Source: Ochrobactrum quorumnocens (GTDB lineage Bacteria > Pseudomonadota > Alphaproteobacteria > Rhizobiales > Rhizobiaceae). From it: 64,000 nucleotides of DNA. Made by a program: the position numbers and the translations under genes. The notes beneath the pieces are model-generated. The model saw only the letters and a program-made list of their open reading frames with translations. It did not search any database and was not told where the DNA came from. The stretch covers positions 2,093,501 through 2,157,500 of the forward strand of contig NZ_CP022604.1 in the NCBI RefSeq assembly GCF_002278035.1. Reading direction: 5' to 3'. The first letter of the stretch is position 1; each line of letters starts with the position of its first letter. This document shows positions 39,065 to 46,907 of the stretch, piece by piece.

Positions 39065-40458
39065 TCTTCGTCGCCCTCTCCAGCCAGGCTGTCCCCATCG
39101 AGGTCTTCGACATCGTCCTCGGGCTCTTCTTGCGGCGTGTCGGGCTCGTCATAGAGAAGAAGATCGGTTGGCATCCGTCGCGCCAGATCGATCGAGACGA
39201 GATCACGATCAAGCGAGAGTGCGTCCCGAGATCCAAGCTCAATCTCCACCGTGGGTTTGTCGTCGGCCAGAAATGCTATGAATGCCTCCTGAAGCCCTCT
39301 CCATTGGGGGTTCCACCAGTTTTTACAAAAGCGCTTCCTCATCGCGGAAGTTCGTTTGGGATCTGTGATCGGCGTGACCCCGTCTTCAGACCAACAGATA
39401 TACGGTTTGAAACGAACCACGGGGTCATCACCGATCGTGACATTCACCTTCATGGCCAGATGCCAGAAGACGCCCATCTTTTCACTTCGACCAACCACCG
39501 CTTTCCAAGTGCGTTTTCCCTGGGGAAGCTGGTAGAATACCTTGTTGTTCAGCAGTAAATCCTTTGGGAAAAAGTATGCGGCCTGTCTCCCTGAGAACTC
39601 TCGCAAGCCGCGTACGCACAGGTACCTCTCAATATTTGCGCGGAGCATTGCTGTTGCCATGTTTTTTGCGTCTATCTTTTTGGGGCGGGTTGCGCCCTTG
39701 TCCGTGCCATCGATGAATTCCTCGAATGCATACGATGAATGCTCGCTCAGCTTAAAGTGGTCTGGCAACCTTTCCTGGAGAAACCCGATGTCGGAGAAAG
39801 TGACGACAAGTCTGTAGAACTGGCTGCAGGGCACTTCAGTCTTTCTGAGCGCAGCCGAAAACTTGTCTAGGTCTCCCTGGAACGAAAAGACATTCACAGT
39901 CGTAGGCAGTTTGACGATCTGTACGAGGTTGGTGAGCGCGCGCTCGGTAGCCGCCTCGACGATGCTTGACGCGGATTCCGATATCCTCCGCCAGTCTTCA
40001 AAAAGGGTGCTGTCAGCGGACGCATCCTTCGTGACGCCCATCTTTTCAAGCGAGCGTATAAGATCCAGGTAGCCTTCTCCCCAGTTGCTTGAGAAGTCGA
40101 TGTGATGGAGTTGGTGAAGCTGAGCCGGAAATTCGTCTAGAGTGACGTCGTCGAGCCTTATTGGGATAATGAACCGACTATCCTTGAGAGTTCTGCTGCG
40201 CGAGTCGGCGATGGAAAGTTCATTGCGGAAACCCCTCCTGTCTGAGGCAACGCTAGCCTTCGAGACAACGCTGATGAATTTAACGCTATGCTCCCTTATC
40301 GCCACCTCTATGTCTGCCCAGAAAGGGCTACCACCCGTTGAATCAATCAACTCTGCCCAGACCTTGTAGCCCGCGCCTGTCAAGCGAGCGCTGAGCCATC
40401 TGACAAAGTCATTGTCTTCAGGTTTGGCGTGACTGATGAAGATAGTTTGCAAAGACAT
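39061..40458 (-). CDS. TIR-APAZ protein, NADase subunit of SPARTA
   Basis: A 465-residue protein. TIR domain at residues 1-~140: MSLQTIFISHAKPEDNDFVRWL, GYKVWAELID, VKFISVVSKASVASDRRGFRNELSIADS, with a likely catalytic Glu80 in RNEL (the position equivalent to Glu77 of the Crenotalea protein as I recall it). The APAZ part covers ~170-440 and substitutes for the missing N/PAZ lobes of the partner Argonaute. The tail is very acidic (EEPEDDVEDLDGD). Start ATG 40458. Divergent from the Thoeris operon with a 191-bp gap holding both promoters. Confidence 0.87.
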   Translation of the reverse strand: MSLQTIFISHAKPEDNDFVRWLSARLTGAGYKVWAELIDSTGGSPFWADIEVAIREHSVKFISVVSKASVASDRRGFRNELSIADSRSRTLKDSRFIIPIRLDDVTLDEFPAQLHQLHHIDFSSNWGEGYLDLIRSLEKMGVTKDASADSTLFEDWRRISESASSIVEAATERALTNLVQIVKLPTTVNVFSFQGDLDKFSAALRKTEVPCSQFYRLVVTFSDIGFLQERLPDHFKLSEHSSYAFEEFIDGTDKGATRPKKIDAKNMATAMLRANIERYLCVRGLREFSGRQAAYFFPKDLLLNNKVFYQLPQGKRTWKAVVGRSEKMGVFWHLAMKVNVTIGDDPVVRFKPYICWSEDGVTPITDPKRTSAMRKRFCKNWWNPQWRGLQEAFIAFLADDKPTVEIELGSRDALSLDRDLVSIDLARRMPTDLLLYDEPDTPQEEPEDDVEDLDGDSLAGEGDEE

Positions 40459-40649
40459 TGAAAATTCCGCGATTCTACCTTTTCAATATGAGCATCGACC
40501 GATATTGCTATCAAGCGCGGCGGCACGTTATACACGCATGGTTGCACAGATGAGCAATGCTCCTCCGCGTCGCGATGCCACAAGTACTTGGCTGAAGACA
40601 CCCAATTGATTGATCAAGCCTGTAGGAATTCAACGGAGGACGACAAGAC

Positions 40650-41309
40650 GTGACGTTTGGGCTCAGCGGCTACCAACAGCAGAAGAAGAGGCGCGTCTTT
40701 TTCTCTTTCCACTTCAAAGATATTATGAGGGTCAACAATGTCCGGAATTCGGGAGAATTCGCTCGATCCTCAAGCGATACTGGCCGAAATATCGAGGGTT
40801 ACTATGACGCCAGCTTGTGGGAATCGCGTAAGCTAGACGGCGATGAATCATTGAAGCGCCTCATCCGCGACGGTGTGAAGAATACTTCAGCGGTTTGTGT
40901 ATTGGTGGGGTCGCAAACATGGCATCGGCGCTGGGTACGCTACGAGATAGCCCGCAGCGTGGTGGATGGTAAAGGTCTTCTCGCAGTCCACATCAACAGC
41001 ATCAATCACCATGAGCGAAGACTCCCCGACGATAGGGGCGATAATCCCTGCCGCTACATAGGAATCGCTGCAGCCGAGAGCGGTCAATACTACCTGTGTG
41101 AGCGGTTTAATCACAACGGCGCCTGGAGCTGGCGATGGTATCAAGACTACACCCAGCCGATCGGTCTTCCCCAATATTTCCACTCCCCTCCGAACAGGGG
41201 AGCGCCCGTGCGCCTGTCAGAGATGACACACGAGTATGACTGGAGTCAAAACGGGTTCAAAAACATCGGGAATTGGATCGACATGGCAGCGTCAGCAGCG
41301 GGGCGCTAA
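40650..41309 (+). CDS. thsB: Thoeris ThsB-like TIR (DUF1863) sensor
   Basis: A 219-residue TIR-like protein of the MTH538/DUF1863 family: KRRVFFSFHFKDIMRVNNVRNSGEF, DGVKNTSAVCVLVGSQTWHRRWVRYEIARSVVDGKGLLAVHIN, where WVRYE carries the catalytic-type Glu. In Thoeris, ThsB recognises phage and turns NAD+ into a cyclic ADP-ribose isomer. The start is GTG 40650, preceded by cggagga nine bases upstream; an ATG at 40725 would remove the first beta strand. ThsA follows 196 bp downstream on the same strand. Confidence 0.85.
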   Translation: MTFGLSGYQQQKKRRVFFSFHFKDIMRVNNVRNSGEFARSSSDTGRNIEGYYDASLWESRKLDGDESLKRLIRDGVKNTSAVCVLVGSQTWHRRWVRYEIARSVVDGKGLLAVHINSINHHERRLPDDRGDNPCRYIGIAAAESGQYYLCERFNHNGAWSWRWYQDYTQPIGLPQYFHSPPNRGAPVRLSEMTHEYDWSQNGFKNIGNWIDMAASAAGR

Positions 41310-41505
41310 CGCCCCGTCACCAAACAGCGTTGCCTCGCAATAGTAGGCCCATTAACAAGATTGCACAGGACTAAATCGCGTAAGGAAGTTTTAGTACCGC
41401 CGCGCGCAATGAATCTGCTAGAGAATTGAGGGAGCGCGGCGGTCTGGGACGGCCGCCTTGCAGACATCAATACACGCTGTGGTTTTCTTGGAAAAGAAAA
41501 ACGTT

Positions 41506-42942
41506 ATGAAACCTAAGGTCAAGCAGTTCGTCGAACGTTACCTGAAAGAAATTGTCGAGGGTAACGCTGCAGTGTTCGCCGGAGCGGGTCTATCGGCTCC
41601 GGCCGGGTTCGTAAATTGGCGAGAGCTCCTTCGCCCGATCGCGGAAGAGCTCGACCTAGACGCCGATATTGAAACCGATTTTGTTGCTCTCGCACAGTTT
41701 CACCGCAACAAGCATCACGGAAACAAGGGGCAGCAAAACCAGCTTCTCATCGAACGGTTTGGCGTTCCGAAAAACCCCACTGCTAATCACAATACCCTCG
41801 CCCGACTGCCGATTGCGACCTATTGGACGACAAACTACGATGACTTGATCGAAAAATCCCTTTCAGCCCAGGGTAAAACACCAGATATAAAATATACGGA
41901 GGCCCATCTTGCCCTGACGCGACGGGGACGCGATGCCGTCGTCTTTAAAATGCATGGCGACATCTCAAACCCACAGGATGCCGTCCTGGCAAAGGATGAT
42001 TACGAGCGCTATCATGTAAACCGCGCAGCCTTTGTGACCGCCCTGTCAGGGGATCTTGTTTCGCGAACGTTTCTATTTCTTGGCTTCAGTTTTACCGATC
42101 CAAATCTCGATTATATCCTGAGCAGAGTTCGTCTCAACCTCGACGACAACCAGCGTAAACACTACTGCTTTTTCAAAAAGCGCACGAAAATGCCAGGGGA
42201 GACGGACGAGGCCTTTAAAAACGCCGTCGTTCGACAGGAACTCGTTATTGCGGATCTTCTGCGCTTCAATATTGAAGCCGTGTTGGTCGACGAGTACGCG
42301 GAGATCGATGAAGCCCTACAAATGCTTCACCGCCACTACCGAAGCAAGTCGGTATTCGTTTCGGGAAGCGCAGATACTTTTGATCCGTGGGGGCGATCCA
42401 AGGTCGAAGCATTCAGTCGCATTCTCGGCTCGGAACTGGCGAAGCACGGATATCGAGTGGTTACTGGCCTAGGTAAGGGCGTGGGGGATGCCTTACTCAG
42501 CGGCGTTGTTGACCAAGTTTATCGGACCTCCAGGAACCAACTTGACGACGCGCTGCTAGTTCGCCCCTTCCCGCAGCAGATCGCCGATGGTGATCGGGAG
42601 GCCGTATGGAGAAGGTATCGCGAGGAGCTTATTGGCGAGGCAGGAATTGCGATATTCCTTCTTGGCAACAAGAACGAAAACGGCGCCAATATCATCGCGG
42701 ATGGCATGAAACAGGAATTCGAGATCGCGGCAAGAGACAAGCTGATGGTAATTGCCATGGGCACATCAGGTTATGCTGCCAAAGAGATATTCGACGACGT
42801 TGCCGCCGCTCCGGAAACGTTTTTGTCTGATTTGTCGGCAGAGGCCAAATCCGCGGTACTGCTGCTCGGAGAGCTCGATGCCGAGCCGGACGTATTGGTG
42901 TCGGAAATATTGGAGGCAATCGCTACAGCGTTAAAAAAGTGA
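41506..42942 (+). CDS. thsA: Thoeris ThsA (SIR2 NADase with SLOG/STALD sensor domain)
   Basis: A 478-residue protein, against 476 for Bacillus cereus ThsA. SIR2 domain residues 1-~275: NAAVFAGAGLSAPAGFVNWREL, YWTTNYDDLIE with Asn110, VVFKMHGD with His150 (near-identical spacing to Asn112/His152 of B. cereus). SLOG domain ~280-478: KSVFVSGSADTFDPWG, VVTGLGKGVGDALLSGVVDQV. The ADPR-isomer made by ThsB binds SLOG and unleashes NAD+ hydrolysis, killing the infected cell. Start at MKPKVKQF; sixteen codons upstream are open but exceed the family. The stop is 10 bp before the next TIR gene. Confidence 0.92.
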   Translation: MKPKVKQFVERYLKEIVEGNAAVFAGAGLSAPAGFVNWRELLRPIAEELDLDADIETDFVALAQFHRNKHHGNKGQQNQLLIERFGVPKNPTANHNTLARLPIATYWTTNYDDLIEKSLSAQGKTPDIKYTEAHLALTRRGRDAVVFKMHGDISNPQDAVLAKDDYERYHVNRAAFVTALSGDLVSRTFLFLGFSFTDPNLDYILSRVRLNLDDNQRKHYCFFKKRTKMPGETDEAFKNAVVRQELVIADLLRFNIEAVLVDEYAEIDEALQMLHRHYRSKSVFVSGSADTFDPWGRSKVEAFSRILGSELAKHGYRVVTGLGKGVGDALLSGVVDQVYRTSRNQLDDALLVRPFPQQIADGDREAVWRRYREELIGEAGIAIFLLGNKNENGANIIADGMKQEFEIAARDKLMVIAMGTSGYAAKEIFDDVAAAPETFLSDLSAEAKSAVLLLGELDAEPDVLVSEILEAIATALKK

Positions 42943-42952
42943 TGGGGTTGGA

Positions 42953-43543
42953 GTGGCTTACCAATGGGACGTTTTCTTGAGTTATCCGCGAACGCCGTAC
43001 GTGGAGCCATGGCTGGATAATCACTTTTTTCCGCTGTTGCGCGACCATCTCGATGCGCTCTTGCCAGACGAACCACGGATTTTTCTAGATCGCGCCCAAC
43101 CAGTTGGTGTTGTTTGGCCCGACAATATCAAGACTGCTCTTAAGCACAGCAGAATAATGGTTGCTGTCTGGACACCGCCCTATTTTCGCTCTCACTGGTG
43201 CATTGCAGAATGGGAGAGCATGCTCGCACGTGAACAGCGGTATGCTCGTCCTGGCGCCGTCAACCAGTCAAGCCTCGTATATCCAATCAAATACTCGGAC
43301 GGACAAAATTTCGACAAGCGCGCCCAAGCTATCCAGGTGAAGGATCTCAGCAGCTTTGGCTACCCGCTGCCAAATTTTCGCGAAGCCATCGCGTACATTG
43401 ATTTCTACAACGCCGTTCGTGATGTCGCAGAGGATATTCAAGCCCGTCTCGCAGCAGCCCCTGAGTGGGAACCTGATTTCCCTCTTGTGGACGTTGAGCC
43501 AATTGCTCAAAAAGGCCCAAGAGTGCGGTTGCCGAGGATCTGA
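42953..43543 (+). CDS. Small TIR-domain protein, FxsC-like
   Basis: A 196-residue protein. TIR fold residues ~5-140: YQWDVFLSYPRTPYVEPWLDNHFFPLL, RIFLDRAQPVGVVWPDNIKTALKHSRIMVAVWTPPYFRSHWCIAEWESMLARE; the E in IAEWE fits the NADase Glu position. The FLD.....G..W...I..AL..S pattern resembles TIR-like FxsC proteins that accompany KGGVGR ATPases. The C-terminal ~50 residues are Pro-rich and unassigned. GTG start 42953, 10 bp after thsA; its stop is 1 base before the next gene's ATG, so it is tightly coupled to that ATPase gene. Either an extra Thoeris sensor or the partner of the ATPase. Confidence 0.8.
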   Translation: MAYQWDVFLSYPRTPYVEPWLDNHFFPLLRDHLDALLPDEPRIFLDRAQPVGVVWPDNIKTALKHSRIMVAVWTPPYFRSHWCIAEWESMLAREQRYARPGAVNQSSLVYPIKYSDGQNFDKRAQAIQVKDLSSFGYPLPNFREAIAYIDFYNAVRDVAEDIQARLAAAPEWEPDFPLVDVEPIAQKGPRVRLPRI

Positions 43544-43544
43544 G

Positions 43545-45725
43545 ATGAGAGGAACCGTAATCACATTCTATTCCTACAAAGGTGGGGTTGGGCGTTCTTT
43601 TGCGCTCGCTAATATCGCGGCATTGCTCGGCCGATGGGGGTTTCGCGTTCTGTGTGTGGATTGGGATCTGGAGGCCCCTGGCCTCGAAGACTTTTTCAAA
43701 CCTTACAGACGTGACAATCGCTTCCTCGAAGGAAATGGCCTTGTTGAGCTTTTGCTGGATTTCCATAAACGAGCCCAGGTTCCTTTGCTGTGGCGTGAAC
43801 TCGTCATCCCCTTGGATAGTCGCCAACTTCCCGGTGTCGATCTCATCAAATCCGGTCTCGCTGACGAAGGCTATACTCGCCGACTGCAACAGCTCAACTG
43901 GGACAGGCTTTACAAGAAAGGCCTAGGAGACGCGCTCGAAACGATGTTCGATGAAATCAGGGAAACCTACGATTTTGTCCTTATCGACTCGAGAACCGGT
44001 GTGACCGATTTTTCAGGCATCGTGACAGCGCAGCTACCTGATATTCTGGCGTTCTTGTTTACAGCAAACGAGCAGAGCATCAGCGGTGCGACAAAGGTAG
44101 CAAGACGCGCGACAACGATTAGAAACGACATTGCCCTCGACCGTTCTCCGTTGCTGACGCTGCCTATTCCGGCACGGTTTGAAGCGCAGGTTGAGCACCG
44201 AATATCACAAGAATGGCGAGAGAGATTCGTCGCTGAACTCAAAGAGTTTTATTCGGGTTGGGCCAGTCAGGATGCAAGGCTCGAAAAGCTGATTCCAGCT
44301 ACGACTATTCCATACGTCCCCTTTTGGAGCTTTGGTGAAAAACTCTCCGTTGTCGAAGATCCGATTGGGGACCAGTCAAGCATCAATTTTGCGATGGAGA
44401 ATCTGGCCGCGCTTCTCGCGCACAATCTGAGCAAGACACATCTTCTTGTTGGGTCGCGCGACGAATTCGTCGGGGCAGCACGAAGAATCGGCCGTGATCC
44501 CGAGAACAGGTCGGTCTTCATAGGCTTCTCATCTGAGCATCGAGACATCGGGGACAAGCTCGCTTCAGAGCTGAGCCGCAATGGTATTGACGTCAGAATT
44601 CCCGATCATGTCATTGCGGGAGAGGACTGGGCTCGATCTGTTTCGGATGCATTGGAAAATGTCGATCACTTTGTTCTGCTATTTGGCGACGGCGATGATC
44701 GAAACCGCGCCGTGGAAACTGACGTTCGCATGTTTCTACGGCAAGCTGCTTCTGATGAAAGACCACGTCTCCTGATACCATTTATATTGGAAGATGCAGG
44801 TACTGAGCGGCTCCCGTCCTACCTTCAACATCTGAAAACTTACGGCATCGCGAAGGACAACGTCGGCGCTGCCGCACAGCAAGTGCTGAAACTGATACGT
44901 CCTCATGAGGTGGCCGCGACCAGTGAACAGACGAGCATTCGTATCCATATCTTGGCAGATGGGAATAATCCAATCAACGGTGCGATGATTTCGGCGATCG
45001 CGGAAAACGGCACGACAATCGATGCCGTAAGTGACAGCGAAGGACGAGCGATACTGCCGGTGGTGCACTCGCGGACTTATCGAGTGCTTGTCGCGCACCC
45101 CCGTTACTGTCCCAAAATATTGACGAACCTGAATACATCAGAACAGCTGGAAGTCCGCCTGAAAAAGCGAGGCGATGTCGGCTCAATCATAATCCAGTCT
45201 ACAGGTCATATCGAAGGGCTGAGCGGACGGCTAAATCCCATTCTCGATACAAGCGAACGAACCTACTTGTATGCTGAGAATATTGCGATCGATGGCGGAA
45301 AGCGTCAGCCTACCACTTTCTCTGTCGATGAACCCTTCGTCCTAGAGGATGCTCATGGGCACGTTTTTCGTGCGATTGTCCGCTTCATTGAAGGCCGGAC
45401 CGCCTTGATCGAATACGAGCAGGTTGGATCACAGCTTGAAAAACTCGTGTCACTTCGAAATATGATCGACCGTGCTATCGGGATGCTGGCAGACCAAGCA
45501 GTTAAGAATGGGGACCTCAAGATAGCTGGCAGGAAGACGCCACCACGCCAACTGGCAGACATTGTCGTTCGCTCTGATCCAAGCCTATCACCGTCATATG
45601 GCATGCTCGTCGAATTCTGGGCCGTCGCAAACTCAGCGATCCACGGGCAGGACGTCACCACTACGGAAATCAATAAAGCACTTGATCTTGGCAGAAAGGC
45701 ACTTCAAATCCTCAGGTCAAATTAA
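43545..45725 (+). CDS. Multidomain KGGVGR-type ATPase - TIR - beta-sandwich - HEPN-like protein
   Basis: A 726-residue fusion with no exact family recognised. Residues 1-~290 are a MinD/ParA-like P-loop ATPase with deviant Walker A FYSYKGGVGRSFALANIA (Arg replaces the usual Lys), VLCVDWDLEAPGLEDFF and Walker B-like FVLIDSRTGVTDFSG. Residues ~320-455 are TIR-like (RSVFIGFSSEHRDIGDKLA, NRAVETDVRMFLRQA). Residues ~465-545 look like a transthyretin/carboxypeptidase-regulatory sandwich (NGAMISAIAENGTTIDAVSDSEGRAILPV). ~545-625 is an extra beta region (GLSGRLNPILDTSERTYLYAENIAIDGG). ~630-726 is helical with ANSAIHG, HEPN-like. ATG 43545 one base after the TIR stop. Confidence 0.75.
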   Translation: MRGTVITFYSYKGGVGRSFALANIAALLGRWGFRVLCVDWDLEAPGLEDFFKPYRRDNRFLEGNGLVELLLDFHKRAQVPLLWRELVIPLDSRQLPGVDLIKSGLADEGYTRRLQQLNWDRLYKKGLGDALETMFDEIRETYDFVLIDSRTGVTDFSGIVTAQLPDILAFLFTANEQSISGATKVARRATTIRNDIALDRSPLLTLPIPARFEAQVEHRISQEWRERFVAELKEFYSGWASQDARLEKLIPATTIPYVPFWSFGEKLSVVEDPIGDQSSINFAMENLAALLAHNLSKTHLLVGSRDEFVGAARRIGRDPENRSVFIGFSSEHRDIGDKLASELSRNGIDVRIPDHVIAGEDWARSVSDALENVDHFVLLFGDGDDRNRAVETDVRMFLRQAASDERPRLLIPFILEDAGTERLPSYLQHLKTYGIAKDNVGAAAQQVLKLIRPHEVAATSEQTSIRIHILADGNNPINGAMISAIAENGTTIDAVSDSEGRAILPVVHSRTYRVLVAHPRYCPKILTNLNTSEQLEVRLKKRGDVGSIIIQSTGHIEGLSGRLNPILDTSERTYLYAENIAIDGGKRQPTTFSVDEPFVLEDAHGHVFRAIVRFIEGRTALIEYEQVGSQLEKLVSLRNMIDRAIGMLADQAVKNGDLKIAGRKTPPRQLADIVVRSDPSLSPSYGMLVEFWAVANSAIHGQDVTTTEINKALDLGRKALQILRSN

Positions 45726-45764
45726 TCGGAGCTTGGTCCGACGACCGTGGCGGAGTAATTTGAA

Positions 45765-46064
45765 TTGCCAACATATGTTACGGAAGCTCAAGTCCGCGCA
45801 AAAATTGCCGGAGTTGACCAACAGGCAGCACGCGTATTTCTTGCCTTTCATAACGCTCTCGCAGCATTTCGTGACGAGTTTGATATTTTCCTATCTCACT
45901 CAATCAAAGACGCGAGCTTAATTCTTGGCATAAAGCGATTGCTCGAAGAGGCCGGGAAGTCAGTTTACATCGACTGGATCGGACACGCACTTCATCCGCG
46001 CGAACGTGCGCCCCCTGCTTTGCACCTGCTGATCTTGGATTTGTGTTTTATGTCGGGGATTTAG
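45765..46064 (+). pseudogene. Truncated TIR-domain gene
   Basis: The frame starts at a TTG (45765) after cggag. After an N-terminal helix, FDIFLSHSIKDASLILGIKRLLEEAGKSVYIDWIG is the first half of a TIR domain (residues ~38-72). Past about 45985 the sequence no longer resembles TIR (HALHPRERAPPALHLL) and stops at 46064, 73 bp short of the right direct repeat. The lost half includes the catalytic Glu. It probably was a third TIR sensor of the operon, cut when the island edge formed. Confidence 0.7.
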
Positions 46065-46137
46065 CCTGTTTGATCGTAGCTGTTTAGCGTACAGGACCGT
46101 GGTTTTCGGCTATTGCGGGATAGCTTGGAGTAGGAAA

Positions 46138-46171
46138 TGGTTGCGGGGGCCTGCTTTCATCTTAACTTGCG
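46138..46171. repeat. Island-flanking direct repeat, right copy
   Basis: Matches 37119-37152 at 31 of 34 positions in direct orientation. The spacing places the whole SPARTA-Thoeris-TIR gene set between the two copies, 9.0 kb apart. Confidence 0.65.
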
Positions 46172-46199
46172 ATCATCGCGACCGCCCCGTGCTTTAATA

Positions 46200-46250
46200 A
46201 AATCTCTTCCTACCTGCGAGCGTAGCGGTCTATTTCGTACCACCGCGTAG
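46200..46250. repeat. 51-bp direct repeat, copy 1
   Basis: 42 of 51 bases match 56129-56179, sharing cttcctacc, tagcgg, ctatttcgtac and cgcgta. The last 8 bases are the IS66 target duplication. Origin unknown; a recombinase site or transposon end is possible. Confidence 0.65.
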
Positions 46251-46292
46251 TAAGCATCCGGCGTAGGCCGCGGATGGGTCTTCAGCATCCGG

Positions 46293-46907
46293 TCAGTGGG
46301 GTTTGGTTCGGCTTTTTGCGAAGCCAGCTTTCCCGAGCGTTCGGCGACGCGCCAGTTTCGCTATCCGCTCATTGATCGTATCGACGCCAATATCATTCGG
46401 CTCGAAGCGACCGCCATACCAGTCCACGACTTTGCGATGTTGTGCATGTCGTGGCTTTGACATTGCGATGAGGAAGTCTTCGAAGCCGGGCAAGCCGCCG
46501 ACATCTTCCGGCGGCGCGCGCCGGTCGCCGTCGAGGAAGCGCGGATATTCGACTGCCGGATCGGCGTCCGTGACGGCCTCGACAGTGATTGAGTGCCGCC
46601 AGTCGTCGCCGAAGTCATAGGTATAGTTGAAGGTGGTGATACCGCGATCCACCAGAGCGCCGATGCGAACATTGCGGGCAGCATAGGTATCAGCCCCGAA
46701 GTCCCATTCGGGATCGGGAACGGCATAGCGCTTGCCGCCGGCATTGAACTCGAAGAGGTGATAATCCTTGAAGAGCATGACGGCCTGGATGACGTCGTGC
46801 AGCCCCTTCAGACTGGTGGTGATCGGGACCTCGACCCTGCGCCAGATAACTGGCTCGATATGATCGAGCTTGATGTGAAGCCGGGCGATGCGTTCGTTGG
46901 ATGTCAT
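46293..46907 (-). CDS. pRiA4b ORF-3 family protein (IS66 passenger)
   Basis: A 204-residue protein: ARLHIKLDHIEPVIWRRVEVPITTSLKGLHDVIQAVM, HLFEFNAGGKRYAVPDPEW, FNYTYDFGDDWRHSITVEAV, PPEDVGGLPGFEDFL. This is the pRiA4b ORF-3 family, often found with IS66 in rhizobia; function unknown. ATG 46907 overlaps the tnpC stop by 4 bp, so it belongs to the element's transcript. The longer frame upstream overlaps tnpC and was rejected. Confidence 0.87.
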   Translation of the reverse strand: MTSNERIARLHIKLDHIEPVIWRRVEVPITTSLKGLHDVIQAVMLFKDYHLFEFNAGGKRYAVPDPEWDFGADTYAARNVRIGALVDRGITTFNYTYDFGDDWRHSITVEAVTDADPAVEYPRFLDGDRRAPPEDVGGLPGFEDFLIAMSKPRHAQHRKVVDWYGGRFEPNDIGVDTINERIAKLARRRTLGKAGFAKSRTKPH

